Positions 32,233-40,288 of a stretch of 64,000 bases of DNA are shown one piece after another. The notes below the pieces were generated by a model. The model searched no databases and was not told where the DNA came from. It saw only the letters and a program-made list of their open reading frames with translations. How positions within the stretch are numbered: position 1 is the first letter of the stretch; each line of letters opens with the position of its first letter. Origin of the DNA: CATOSD01 sp965226695 (lineage in GTDB: Bacteria > Chloroflexota > Dehalococcoidia > Lucifugimonadales > CATOSD01). The stretch is from the NCBI GenBank assembly GCA_965226695.1, contig OZ245405.1, forward strand, positions 2,852,001-2,916,000, in the 5' to 3' direction. A program made the position numbers and the translations under genes.

Positions 32233-32442
32233 ATGGCGATAGTGTACGACCCGGTTTGCGGGCTTGAGCTGGACACCGACGAGATGAACCGGCCCGTGGG
32301 CACCGTGCCCGGCGGCGCGCCTGAGGTGGACCCGACGAAGGGCACGCGCCGCTTCCACGAGGGCACGTGGTACTACCTGTGCAGCCTGGACTGTCGCAAC
32401 AAGTTCCTCGCAAGCCCCGCGACGTACACGCCTGGAGAGTGA
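32233..32442 (+). CDS. YHS-domain small metal-binding protein (69 aa)
   Basis: The YHS pattern is complete: DPVCGLELDTDEMNRP at the N-terminus, then FHEGTWYYLCSLDCRNKFLASPATYTPGE. The cysteines C9 and C..C (about residues 50 and 54) and the Y/F-rich core match the YHS metal-binding fold of heavy-metal ATPases and monooxygenase components. It is encoded 10 nt after the acyl-CoA dehydrogenase stop. The role could be copper or zinc handling; not known from context. Confidence 0.85.
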   Translation: MAIVYDPVCGLELDTDEMNRPVGTVPGGAPEVDPTKGTRRFHEGTWYYLCSLDCRNKFLASPATYTPGE

Positions 32443-32568
32443 GGAGTTTCGAATTCAGCTCCAAAAGGCTGCTCACTGTAAAGTGGCAGGTCCTTGTACC
32501 AAGGACATCTCAACTCTGTTTGTCGAGCGGAGCCAGGCGTGCAATTACCTCCATCGGGAGTCACGCGG

Positions 32569-33492
32569 ATGACCACAACTAATGTAACGCCAATCGAACT
32601 GGATCTGTCCTTCCATGGCCCCGCACTAGTGGATGGTCAGATGAACGTTCGGGGTCTCGCGCCAGCAATGCTTTCTGTAGGCTCACTTTTCGAATCGGCA
32701 AACGAATTGCTGAATGGAGAGAGAGCAACAGTAACCATAAGTGTTCGTGCCACGTCTAGTGGGTCATTCCACATCCTCTTTGAGATTCTACAGAATCTTG
32801 GCATTGAGACGATTGGCGATGTCATTTCAACTGCCGCAGACATGAAGGAGTTGCTCTTTGGTGGCGGAGGGTTAGCTACTCTTGGTATTGGCCTCTTTAG
32901 GCTCATCAAGTGGTTGAAGGGACGCAATCCCACGATCGAGAGAGTCAACGAAGGTATGTTTCGCCTCACTGTGGATAACGAAACATACGATGTACCCAAT
33001 GAACTTTTGCGGATGTATCAGGATGGCAAAGTGCGCAATTCAATTGCGGGCGTGATTCGTCCAATAAAGGAGGACGGGATTGAGACTTTTGAGATTCGCG
33101 ATAGCAACGAAGTGATTGAGTCAGTTACGAAAGACGAGATAGGTTATTTCGATGCTCCGGAGGTCCAGCAGTCTATCCTTGACGAAGTAAGGACCCACGG
33201 ATTCTCAATCGTAAGCCTAGCCTTCAAGGAAGGGAACAGGTGGAGACTTACAGACGGACAGGCGACCTTTTCGGTCTCAATGAAAGATACCGATTTTCAA
33301 GATAGGGTCGACAATAACGAAGTGGCGTTCGCAAAGAACGACGTTCTAGTGTGCGACATGCGAACCATACAGTGGCAGACGATGCAAGGCATCAAGACCG
33401 AGTATGAGATAGTCAAGGTTCAAAGGCACTTGCCCGCCCGTCAACTGCGTCTGCCTGGAATGGACAGTTTTGGGGATGAAGGCGTACAGTAG
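32569..33492 (+). CDS. Low-GC accessory hypothetical protein (307 aa)
   Basis: The start is the ATG at 32569 (GGGAG 8 nt upstream). The gene is near 47 percent GC between 65-percent neighbours, so it was probably acquired. The N-terminal half (FHGPALVDGQMNVRGLAPAMLSVGSLFESANELLNGERATVTISVRATSSGSFHILFEILQN) contains a glycine-rich hydrophobic stretch later (LFGGGGLATLGIGLFRLI), which may be a membrane hairpin. The C-terminal half is soluble and beta-rich (YDVPNELLRMY..., FQDRVDNNEVAFAKNDVLVCDMRTI). It looks conserved but the family is not recognised. No mobile element is adjacent. Confidence 0.75.
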   Translation: MTTTNVTPIELDLSFHGPALVDGQMNVRGLAPAMLSVGSLFESANELLNGERATVTISVRATSSGSFHILFEILQNLGIETIGDVISTAADMKELLFGGGGLATLGIGLFRLIKWLKGRNPTIERVNEGMFRLTVDNETYDVPNELLRMYQDGKVRNSIAGVIRPIKEDGIETFEIRDSNEVIESVTKDEIGYFDAPEVQQSILDEVRTHGFSIVSLAFKEGNRWRLTDGQATFSVSMKDTDFQDRVDNNEVAFAKNDVLVCDMRTIQWQTMQGIKTEYEIVKVQRHLPARQLRLPGMDSFGDEGVQ

Positions 33493-33681
33493 CGGACAGG
33501 CGTGGGTTCTTGTAGACCAAACGCATAGTTGTGGATTGCGCAGTCACCTCTTTGTCGGCGTACACTAGAGGTCCCTGGCACCATTTACGTTTCGCCGTGA
33601 AGGGTCGGCTTGGGGCCACTCGGGCCGCGTCGACCCACAGGCCCAATTGCCACGGCTAAACCTCGCAAGGAGGCCCCCCCA

Positions 33682-35262
33682 ATGTTCGACCTCGTCATAT
33701 CAGGCGGCACCGTAGTCGACGGCAGCGGCGGGCCGGGCTACCGCGCCGACGTAGGCGTCACCGGCGAGACCATCACGGCCATCGGCGACCTGTCCTCCGC
33801 CGACGCCGCCCGCGTCATCGACGCCACCGGCCTCGTCGTCTCTCCCGGCTTTATCGACACCCACGCCCACTCCGAAGGCGCGCTGCTGATCGACCCCCAG
33901 CACGCCAACGGCCTGCGGCAGGGCATCACCACCGAGATCCTGGGCCAGGACGGCCTCTCCTACGCGCCCCTTTCGCCCGACAACTACAAGATGATTCGCG
34001 GCTACCTGGCGGGCATCCTGGGCGAGCCGCCCGACGACCTGGACTTTAGCAGCGTCGCCGCGTTTCGCTCCCACTACGACAGGAAGGTCTCGATCAATAC
34101 CGCCTACTGTGTCGCCCACGCGGCGGTGCGCATGGAGACGGTCGGGTTCGAGGACGCACCGCTGGTCGGCGACGCGATGGAAAAGGCCAAGCGGCTGGTC
34201 AGAGAGGGCATGGAGCAGGGCGCGGTGGGGTTCGCGACCGGCATGTCGTACTTCCCCAACTCGTGGAGCGACACCGACGAGCTGATCGAGCTGTGCAAGG
34301 CCGCCAACGAGCTGGGCGGCGTCTACGTGACCCACCTGCGCAACGTGAACACCGACCGCGCATTTGGCGGCGGCGACGTGCCCGAGGCGCTGGAGATTGG
34401 GCGCCGCTCCGGGGTGAAGGTACACTTTTCGCACTACCGCACCCAGGCGTCCAACGCCGGCCAGGTGGCCCAGCGCGTGGAGCTTATCGACAAGGCCAAG
34501 GCCGAGGGCGTGGACTGCAGCCTGGAGCTATATCCCTACCCCACCGGCAGCACCTATCCGCTGAGCTTCCTGCCCAGCTACGCCCACGAGGGCGGACCGG
34601 ACGCCGTGCTGCGCCGTCTGAACGACGCCGCGGAGCGCAGGCGATTGGCCGACTACCTGGACAACGACTACTTCGGCTCGCTCGAAGACGTCGTCTTCTC
34701 ACACCTGCCCGTCAACACGCAGTTCGTGGGCATGAGCCTGCCCGACGTGGCCAACGAGCGCGGCAAGTCCAAGGGCGAGACGCTGTGCGACCTGCTCGTG
34801 GAGGAGTCGCTGCGCATCTGTTTCCGGGGCGCTCCACCCGCCAGCGTGCGGTTGTGGCAGCAGGTCAGCCGCGACTGCGTGGAGCTTCTATCCCGTGACG
34901 ACTACATGGTGGGCAGCGACGCGATACCCATGGGCGGTATGCCCCACCCGCGAGCCTACGGGTGCTTCCCGCGCTTCCTGGGCCGGCTAAGACGCCAGTT
35001 CGACATCATGAGCCTGGAGCAGATGGTGCAGCGCATGACCGACAACGCCGCGCGCCGCTTCGGTCTCACGCGCCGTGGCCGCATCGAGGATGGCTGGTTC
35101 GCCGACCTCGTTGTGTTCGACGCCGACCACATCATGGACAACGCCACCTACGACGACCCGTTCCAGTTCCCCACCGGCATACCGTTCGTGGTGGTCAACG
35201 GGCAGGTCGCGGTCGACCACGAGCGCTGCACCGGCGTCCTGGCCGGCCGGGCCGTCCCCTAG
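33682..35262 (+). CDS. D-aminoacylase / N-acyl-D-amino-acid deacylase family amidohydrolase
   Basis: 526 residues from the ATG at 33682 (AAGGAGG upstream). It starts with MFDLVISGGTVVDGSGGPGYRADVGV, the urease-related amidohydrolase N-terminal beta sandwich. The metal motif GFIDTHAHSEGALLIDP is followed by GITTEILGQDGLSYAPLSP, typical of D-aminoacylases, and later YVTHLRN, HFSHYRTQA and GSDAIPMGGMPHPRAYG, with FPTGIPFVVVNGQVAVD near the end. It deacylates N-acyl-D-amino acids or related compounds, releasing D-amino acids. It overlaps no gene and is followed by a TauE/SafE transporter. Confidence 0.93.
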   Translation: MFDLVISGGTVVDGSGGPGYRADVGVTGETITAIGDLSSADAARVIDATGLVVSPGFIDTHAHSEGALLIDPQHANGLRQGITTEILGQDGLSYAPLSPDNYKMIRGYLAGILGEPPDDLDFSSVAAFRSHYDRKVSINTAYCVAHAAVRMETVGFEDAPLVGDAMEKAKRLVREGMEQGAVGFATGMSYFPNSWSDTDELIELCKAANELGGVYVTHLRNVNTDRAFGGGDVPEALEIGRRSGVKVHFSHYRTQASNAGQVAQRVELIDKAKAEGVDCSLELYPYPTGSTYPLSFLPSYAHEGGPDAVLRRLNDAAERRRLADYLDNDYFGSLEDVVFSHLPVNTQFVGMSLPDVANERGKSKGETLCDLLVEESLRICFRGAPPASVRLWQQVSRDCVELLSRDDYMVGSDAIPMGGMPHPRAYGCFPRFLGRLRRQFDIMSLEQMVQRMTDNAARRFGLTRRGRIEDGWFADLVVFDADHIMDNATYDDPFQFPTGIPFVVVNGQVAVDHERCTGVLAGRAVP

Positions 35263-35315
35263 CCCGGCTTGTACAGCAGGCCGCACGCGGGCGGCTCCCT
35301 GGCAGGCAAGGCGCG

Positions 35316-36062
35316 ATGGCCTCGCTGAGCCTCGCGCGGCTGGCGGCCGCCGCCGCTGCCGCGCTGGTCGGCTCGACCGTCTTCAGCGCCATAGGCTTCG
35401 GCATCGGAATGGTAGCCATTCCGATACTGCTGCTCGTCTACGACGCCCAGACGGCGGTGGTGATGCTGAATACCGTCGAGGTGCCATTGTCGGCGCTGAT
35501 GGTGTGGCAGAACCGCCGCCACCTGGAGCGCGGCGAGATTCTGCCAATAGCGTTCGCCGGTCTTGTGGGCGCCCTGATTGGCGCGTTCGTGCTGGCGGCC
35601 TCCGCCGAGCGGCCGTTGCGCATCAGCATAGTCGTGCTGATAGTCGTGCTCACCATCGTCACCGCGCTCAACTTCCGCGGCGTTGCGCCCATGCCGAAAT
35701 TCGTGGGGCCAATAGTCGGCTTCCTCGTCGGCCTCATGCTCACGGCGCTCGGAATCGGCGGCCCGCTGCTCGCGCTGTACATGCTGGCGCGGGAGTGGCG
35801 CCGCGACACCATACGCGGGTCGATGTCGCTGCTGTTCATGTTCGTAATGCCCACGGCCATGGTGGGCTACGCGGCAAGCGGGCTGTACACCGCCGAGCGG
35901 CTCGCGATATCGGCGGTGGTGCTGGTGCCCGTCATCGCGGGGTTCTTCCTGGGCAGCAGAATCGCCCGCGGCATGAACGAGCGCGTATTCCGCTTCGCGG
36001 CCATCGGCGTCGTCGCCATAACAAGCACAGTGGTGCTGGCGCAAGAGATTGCGGCGCTGTGA
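35316..36062 (+). CDS. Sulfite exporter TauE/SafE family membrane protein
   Basis: 248 residues from the ATG at 35316. Seven to eight hydrophobic segments are seen, with the TauE/SafE internal repeat: VGSTVFSAIGFGIGMVAIPILLLVYD (first copy) and FVGPIVGFLVGLMLTALGIGGPLLALYMLARE (second copy). It is an integral membrane carrier of small sulfur-containing or organic anions; substrate unknown. It is co-directional with the D-aminoacylase with a 53-nt gap, so export of a product is possible but not shown. Confidence 0.88.
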   Translation: MASLSLARLAAAAAAALVGSTVFSAIGFGIGMVAIPILLLVYDAQTAVVMLNTVEVPLSALMVWQNRRHLERGEILPIAFAGLVGALIGAFVLAASAERPLRISIVVLIVVLTIVTALNFRGVAPMPKFVGPIVGFLVGLMLTALGIGGPLLALYMLAREWRRDTIRGSMSLLFMFVMPTAMVGYAASGLYTAERLAISAVVLVPVIAGFFLGSRIARGMNERVFRFAAIGVVAITSTVVLAQEIAAL

Positions 36063-36129
36063 GGGGAAGCGCCAAGTCCCCTCTCCATTGAGGCAGAGGG
36101 CCAAGGCAAGAATGACAGGCGTCCCTGCT

Positions 36130-36164
36130 CCGTTTACACGTGGATCCTGAAGGTGCTACCATCA
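36130..36164 (+). promoter_or_regulatory. Conserved 35-bp upstream element, copy 1 (probable promoter)
   Basis: Matches the element at 37227-37261 at 31 of 35 positions, although the rest of the two leaders differ. It contains TTTACA, an 18-bp spacer and TGC-TACCAT, consistent with a -35/extended -10 pair, about 105 nt before the first gene of copy 1. Conservation beyond the surrounding sequence argues for function. Confidence 0.5.
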
Positions 36165-36268
36165 GACATACTGATTGCATCAAGTTCACCCTCCCGGTCT
36201 TCCTCGGCACGCCTTTCATCCGTTGCAAATAATTGAAGGCAGAAGGGAACGCCTAAAGGAGCCTCACA

Positions 36269-36616
36269 ATGCTCTATTGCAAACCAAAGCTCGAGTACTC
36301 CACGGACGATCAGGGGAAGCAACACTTCGTTCGTGTATGGCTCAGAATTTGGGACAACCGAGATTACTTCGATCCTGCGGCCATCCGTCGCAACGAGGAG
36401 TACAAGGACATAGACCAAGCAATCGCGCGGCTGGACGAGTTCGGCGACGAGCCGAGCTTTGACACTGTTTCACGACACAGATTGTTGATGCTTGCGGATT
36501 GGCTAAGAAAGTACAAGCGGGACGGTACCCTGCGTCCACCTGTGCGGGACTCCAAGGATGACCTGAGTACGGCGCTCGATAGGGTATTTGGTGGATTGGG
36601 AACCTCAAGCCGTTGA
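36269..36616 (+). CDS. Duplicated small protein A1 (115 aa)
   Basis: The first gene of a two-gene module that occurs twice in tandem. AAAGGAG lies 7 nt before the ATG. The protein begins MLYCKPKLEYSTDDQGK, has WDNRDYFDPAAIRR and DIDQAIARLDEFGDEPSFD, and ends with SKDDLSTALDRVF. It is about 65 percent identical to the product at 37359. It is charged, aromatic-rich and lacks a signal or membrane segment. The function is not recognised. Its stop overlaps the next start by 4 nt, so A1 and B1 are co-translated. Confidence 0.75.
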   Translation: MLYCKPKLEYSTDDQGKQHFVRVWLRIWDNRDYFDPAAIRRNEEYKDIDQAIARLDEFGDEPSFDTVSRHRLLMLADWLRKYKRDGTLRPPVRDSKDDLSTALDRVFGGLGTSSR

Positions 36617-36930
36617 TAGGCAACGGAGGAGCGTCCGGTACTGACGGGCGTCTACTTTACGTGCGCGTCACGACCACGGATGGCCGCACAACCATCCACA
36701 TCTATCCTTTGCGCGAAACCGAAGTCGCGCAAAGGGAGGCAAGCGCTGACCGAATCCTGCTACTCGTTCGGGATTCATTTACACGAACAACGCCCTTGTT
36801 GAGGCTTGCGAATCCGGATGTCCTATACAATCCCGATCAAGTGGTGCGCGTGGCACTCGACGTTGTGGAAGTAGAGGTGCCCGTTGACGAAACCGAAGAA
36901 AGAGGGCCTATCGGCTTCCGGCCGCCCTAA
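36613..36930 (+). CDS. Duplicated small protein B1 (105 aa)
   Basis: The second gene of the module, starting in a 4-nt overlap with A1. The core is YVRVTTTDGRTTIHIYPLRETE, then TPLLRLANPDVLYNPDQVVRVALDVVEV and a C-terminal GPIGFRPP. It aligns throughout with the product at 37703, including the identical TPLLRLANP block and the GPxGFRPP end. The beta-strand-rich start and conserved tail suggest a small folded domain that partners A1. No known family recognised. Confidence 0.75.
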   Translation: MIGNGGASGTDGRLLYVRVTTTDGRTTIHIYPLRETEVAQREASADRILLLVRDSFTRTTPLLRLANPDVLYNPDQVVRVALDVVEVEVPVDETEERGPIGFRPP

Positions 36931-36948
36931 CTCTCCAGCACACTGCCC

Positions 36949-37149
36949 CTACCTGGCCAGATCCGCGAGAAGCGCGCGCACCTTCGGCACCAGTTCGTTT
37001 GGAATCGCCATCGCTGTCTGGCCGGAGTCCTCGAAGGCGGCCTCATCCTCTCTGACTGCTTCATCCTCGGTCAAATTCTCGTAGTGGTCGAGGACGCCTC
37101 GAACGCGCTCTTCGTCCCAACCCTGTGGGTAATCCGCCTTTGGCCTCAT
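36949..37149 (-). CDS. Small acidic protein, antitoxin-like (66 aa)
   Basis: Between the two duplicated pairs, on the opposite strand. The ATG at 37149 has GGGAG 6 nt upstream; a GTG at 37194 would add 15 residues. The sequence MRPKADYPQGWDEERVRGVLDHYENLTEDEAVREDEAAFED followed by AIPNELVPKVRALLADLAR looks like a conserved small acidic helical protein, as many antitoxins are. No toxin is adjacent, and its placement suggests it was inserted between the copies or was part of the unit before loss. Confidence 0.55.
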   Translation of the reverse strand: MRPKADYPQGWDEERVRGVLDHYENLTEDEAVREDEAAFEDSGQTAMAIPNELVPKVRALLADLAR

Positions 37150-37226
37150 CTGCCTCTCCCTCTCATCATCCAAGCTCAAACGAAGCCGCTTCACCCCCCC
37201 AACCGCAGGGTTCCAAATGCCCTTCC

Positions 37227-37261
37227 CCGTTTACGTGTGGAGTCTGAAGGTGCTACCATCA
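37227..37261 (+). promoter_or_regulatory. Conserved 35-bp upstream element, copy 2 (probable promoter)
   Basis: Counterpart of 36130-36164: CCGTTTAC, then GTGGA and CTGAAGGTGCTACCATCA in the same spacing. It lies about 98 nt before the second A-type gene. TTTACG, 18 bp and TGC-TACCAT fit an extended -10 promoter. Confidence 0.5.
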
Positions 37262-37358
37262 ATCTGATGAATCGAAATTCATTGGACCGTTGCTGCCCGG
37301 TCTGCCTTCCATGGAGCGTGGTGGTGGAGGGGGAAGGATGCATGTAAGGAGTAGCATT

Positions 37359-37706
37359 ATGCTTCACTGCAAACCAACTTGCGAATACTCCACGGACGAC
37401 GAGGGAAAGCAACACTTCCGGCGGGTACTGCTTAAGATTTGGGACGACAGGGACTACTTCGACCCCGCGGCAGTCCGTCGCAGTGAGAAATATGACGACA
37501 TAGACCAGGCCATTGACCGGTTAGACGAGTTCAACGACGAACCTAGCTTTGACATGAAGTCGAGACTGACTTTATCGATGCTCGCCAAATTGCTGCGTAG
37601 CTACAAGATCGATGGCGTCCTGCGTCGTCCTGGAAAACCGACAAAAGACGACCTGCAGGCGACTCTCGATAGGGCCTTCGACAGGCTGGTAAGGCCAAGC
37701 TCTTGA
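37359..37706 (+). CDS. Duplicated small protein A2 (115 aa)
   Basis: The second copy of the A-type gene; the ATG at 37359 has AAGGAG 7 nt upstream (a longer frame from 37290 is not needed). Same length as A1 and shared blocks: CKPTCEYSTDDEGKQHF, IWDDRDYFDPAAVRR, DIDQAIDRLDEFNDEPSFD and TKDDLQATLDRAFDRL. Substitutions are spread out, so the duplication is old and both copies look maintained. It overlaps the following B2 start by 4 nt. Confidence 0.75.
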   Translation: MLHCKPTCEYSTDDEGKQHFRRVLLKIWDDRDYFDPAAVRRSEKYDDIDQAIDRLDEFNDEPSFDMKSRLTLSMLAKLLRSYKIDGVLRRPGKPTKDDLQATLDRAFDRLVRPSS

Positions 37707-38023
37707 TGATTAGCGATGGGGGTGCATCCGACAACACTGAGTTTTCCCTTCACGTTCGTGTTACGACCTCCGACGGAGTGTCAACCGAGCACATCTATCC
37801 GCTCCGGGGCACCGAAAGTGCGCGATTGGAATCAGAGATTGATCTAGTCCTTGGGAACATAGTCAATGCTCTCACCGAGATTACTCCACTTCTGCGACTT
37901 GCAAATCCGTCAGTCATATACAGGGTCGAACATGTGGTGCGACTGGCCTACGACATCATAGAAGAGGACGAGTTGACAGTGGGAGTTGAAGACCGGGGCC
38001 CCATGGGCTTCCGACCGCCGTAA
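37703..38023 (+). CDS. Duplicated small protein B2 (106 aa)
   Basis: The second copy of the B-type gene: LHVRVTTSDGVSTEHIYPLRGTESARLE, then ITPLLRLANPSVIYRVEHVVRLAYDIIEED and the end GPMGFRPP. The conserved central TPLLRLANP and C-terminal GP(I/M)GFRPP are shared with B1. The B protein is about 52 percent identical between copies by eye. The overlap with A2 repeats the operon structure. Function unknown. Confidence 0.75.
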   Translation: MMISDGGASDNTEFSLHVRVTTSDGVSTEHIYPLRGTESARLESEIDLVLGNIVNALTEITPLLRLANPSVIYRVEHVVRLAYDIIEEDELTVGVEDRGPMGFRPP

Positions 38024-38072
38024 AGTGGCGTTTCCCTAGCGCATTTTCTCGATTGAGAAGGAATAGTTCCAA

Positions 38073-38228
38073 GTGTGGCCATTATTCGATTGCTTTGACG
38101 AAAGCCCGATAGTGTCGTTTGGCGATCTCTGTTGCTTTGCCTACAACATAGCTGTCCCAATTGTAATCTTGGGCTTCATTGCAGCAGTGATTTTTCTGAT
38201 TGTGCATTGGCGCAGGGGGAACAAGTAG
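38073..38228 (+). CDS. Candidate 51-aa single-span membrane protein
   Basis: A short frame from a GTG at 38073, with AAGGA about 10 nt upstream, reads VWPLFDCFDESPIVSFGD, then CCFAYN, then a long hydrophobic segment IAVPIVILGFIAAVIFLIV followed by HWRRGNK and stop. One transmembrane helix with a positive tail fits a small membrane protein oriented with its C-terminus inside. It lies after copy 2 of the duplicated pair and before the methylase. The hydrophobic pattern is the main support. Confidence 0.4.
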   Translation: MWPLFDCFDESPIVSFGDLCCFAYNIAVPIVILGFIAAVIFLIVHWRRGNK

Positions 38229-38277
38229 ACTCGCTTTTGAGAACCAAAATCCTACCTCTATCCATAAGCACCCAGGC

Positions 38278-38379
38278 CTACCCGCCCCCCAGCAGCCGCC
38301 CCACCGCCGCCTCCACCGCCCGCAGATCCCGCCGCACGGTCGTCACCCCCACCTCCGCGCCCCGCTCGTTTGATATCGC
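38278..38379 (-). pseudogene. High-GC C-terminal stub left of the restriction-modification cassette
   Basis: A sharp return to host-like GC. On the minus strand a frame reads AISNERGAEVGVTTVRRDLRAVEAA and ends VGRLLGGG-stop at 38278. It is on the same strand as the truncated type IIG-like gene on the far side of the cassette (40186-40689), and the promoter of the methylase begins where this stub ends. It may be the 3' end of the same disrupted gene; the identity is not proven. Confidence 0.3.
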
Positions 38380-38399
38380 AAAGCAGTTGCTTCTATAAT
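38370..38399 (+). promoter_or_regulatory. Sigma-70-type promoter of the restriction-modification operon
   Basis: TTGATA (38370-38375), an 18-bp spacer and a perfect TATAAT (38394-38399) lie about 85 nt before the methylase ATG. It starts exactly at the edge between the high-GC stub and the cassette, so the cassette carries its own promoter. The inverted pair GCAA...TTGC lies in the spacer, but no controller (C) protein gene is present. Confidence 0.65.
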
Positions 38400-38483
38400 C
38401 CCATAAAGCCTTTCTCTAGGCCCAGCTTCACCGTTAGACTGCTATTGGCCTGCGACTCACGGCAATTCCAGAACGGACTTACG

Positions 38484-39422
38484 ATGACCGCAACGCAAAA
38501 GCACATTGCCTCAACCGCCCCTTGGGACGAACGTCCCACGAGCGGCCCTGAACTGGCGTTTGCACGCGCGATTCCCGTATTGTCCGACAAGGCGGTAAAC
38601 GTCGCTTCCGTTCCACAGCGCAGCCCACTACGCTATCCGGGCGGCAAGACGTGGCTCGTGCCCGAAATACGGAAGTTCCTGGCGGGGCTTGACTTTCGCC
38701 CAAAGCTGTTCGTCGAACCTTTCGCTGGCGGCGCTATCGCGTCTCTGACGGCGGTTATGGAGGACTGCGTAGAACGCGCAGCACTCTGCGAACGAGACCC
38801 CGACATATCCAATCTCTGGTTGTGTATGTTGGATGACTCTGAGGAGTTGGCCCACCGCGTGGAGCGATTCGAGGTCACACCAGAGAACGTGAGCACAACG
38901 TTTGCGGAGACGGGCACGTCCGGTATGGACGCCGCATTCCGCACACTCTTGCGTAACAGGGTTAGCAGGGGCGGGATATTAGCTAAGGGAGCCTCTACGA
39001 TGAAGCGAGGCGAGAACGGTAACGGCATTGCATCCCGATGGTACGCCGACACGCTGGCGGCGCGCATCCGAGCGATAGGCAGATACTCCAAGCGATTCGA
39101 CTTCTTCCAGGGTGATGGCGCGAGGCTGGTGGAACTGCTGAAGGACGCCAAAGAAGCCGTCTTCTTCATCGATCCGCCTTATACCGCCGCAGGCAAGCGC
39201 GCAGGCAGGCGCCTGTACACCTACAACGAAATCGACCACGACGACCTGTTCAATAGGATGTCACGCGTCCAGGGCGCGTTCATGATGACCTACGACGAAA
39301 GTCCCGACGTGATAGAAATGGCGCGCTGCCGCGGATTTCATGTCGCCAAGGTGCCGATGAAGAACACGCACCATGCCGTGATATACGAACTGCTAATCAC
39401 CTCACACAAGTTGGCGCCGTGA
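38484..39422 (+). CDS. D12-class (Dam-type) adenine-specific DNA methyltransferase
   Basis: 312 residues from the ATG at 38484. SAM-binding motif I is LRYPGGKTWLVPEI, with FVEPFAGGAIASL and the motif CERDPDISNLW. The catalytic motif IV is FFIDPPYTAAGKR (DPPY), typical of N6-adenine methylases, and YNEIDHDDLFNRM follows. It modifies adenine in the site protected from the endonuclease encoded next. Its stop overlaps the endonuclease start (GTGA). GC is slightly lower than the host. Confidence 0.92.
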   Translation: MTATQKHIASTAPWDERPTSGPELAFARAIPVLSDKAVNVASVPQRSPLRYPGGKTWLVPEIRKFLAGLDFRPKLFVEPFAGGAIASLTAVMEDCVERAALCERDPDISNLWLCMLDDSEELAHRVERFEVTPENVSTTFAETGTSGMDAAFRTLLRNRVSRGGILAKGASTMKRGENGNGIASRWYADTLAARIRAIGRYSKRFDFFQGDGARLVELLKDAKEAVFFIDPPYTAAGKRAGRRLYTYNEIDHDDLFNRMSRVQGAFMMTYDESPDVIEMARCRGFHVAKVPMKNTHHAVIYELLITSHKLAP

Positions 39423-40288
39423 GAGGCCCTAGACGATTCGGCATCGCAGAATGGTATGGACGCTCGTACGTCGCGCTGACGCGGGAAGAGCGCCACGCCT
39501 ACGCCGCTGGCGGCGGTTCCCATCCATGCCCCTTCCGGATGAACGGCGGACCATGCACTAAGAAAGGCGGTGTATGTTCATTCAGGTCATACGAGGATGC
39601 CGGTGGCGCGGCTGTTCCAGCGATTGGTGCCGACGCGGATTTAAGGGTGCTCTGTCCTCACCGATTTGAAGAGAACAAGACCATCTTTCAGTGGGTCGGT
39701 GAAACCGTTCTGGGGACTTCCTCTCCCGCCTTAGCAACCGAGATTGGCTTCTTGAGGGCCCAAGACGGTAGGACTCACGTGGGACGCATCGACATGGTGC
39801 TCGCAAACCAGCAGATTGGCGCAACGACGCTCGATTGGTGCGCGCTCGAGATTCAAGCAGTGTATTTCTCCGGCAGAGGAATGAATGAGGAGTTCCGCAA
39901 CGTCTTAGCCTACGATGAAGAGCGGCCACCTTTCCCCAGTCACATACGTCGCCCCGATTATCGAAGCAGTGGGCCAAAGCGGCTCATGCCCCAGTTGCAA
40001 ATCAAGGTACCAACGCTGCGTCGTTGGGGCAAGAAGATGGCGGTAGTGGTTGACAAGCACTTTTACGATTCAATCGGGCGCATGGAAGAGGTAGACGACC
40101 TGTCCAGCGGCGACATAGCGTGGTTTACCGTATCCTTTGAAGAGGACGACGTCACTAAGCGGCTCAAGCTCGTTAGGGACAGCGTTCACGTGACCACGCT
40201 CGAGCGGGCTACGGAGGGACTGACGGGCGGCTCACCCGTCACCTTGACCGAGTTTGAGGACGTCATACGCTCCAAACTTGCGCGGTGA
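39419..40288 (+). CDS. NotI-family type II restriction endonuclease
   Basis: 289 residues from a GTG overlapping the methylase stop. The N-terminus GIAEWYGRSYVALTREER is followed by a four-cysteine cluster: HPCPFR, GPCTKKGGVCSF and VLCPHRF, the CPF..C.K..GVC..CP.R layout of NotI, where the cysteines bind iron. The catalytic core is DWCALEIQAVYFSG, matching NotI's LEIQ-x5-G segment (PD-(D/E)XK with EIQ). Together with the methylase it makes a type II restriction-modification system. The recognition site cannot be read from sequence; NotI-like enzymes often cut 8-bp GC-rich sites, but a smaller site is possible. Confidence 0.85.
   Translation: MRGPRRFGIAEWYGRSYVALTREERHAYAAGGGSHPCPFRMNGGPCTKKGGVCSFRSYEDAGGAAVPAIGADADLRVLCPHRFEENKTIFQWVGETVLGTSSPALATEIGFLRAQDGRTHVGRIDMVLANQQIGATTLDWCALEIQAVYFSGRGMNEEFRNVLAYDEERPPFPSHIRRPDYRSSGPKRLMPQLQIKVPTLRRWGKKMAVVVDKHFYDSIGRMEEVDDLSSGDIAWFTVSFEEDDVTKRLKLVRDSVHVTTLERATEGLTGGSPVTLTEFEDVIRSKLAR

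Noticed and set aside
34962..35315. Upstream extension of the TauE/SafE frame into the D-aminoacylase gene
   Set aside because: The extension is out of frame with the D-aminoacylase and lacks membrane character; the ATG at 35316 begins the real protein.
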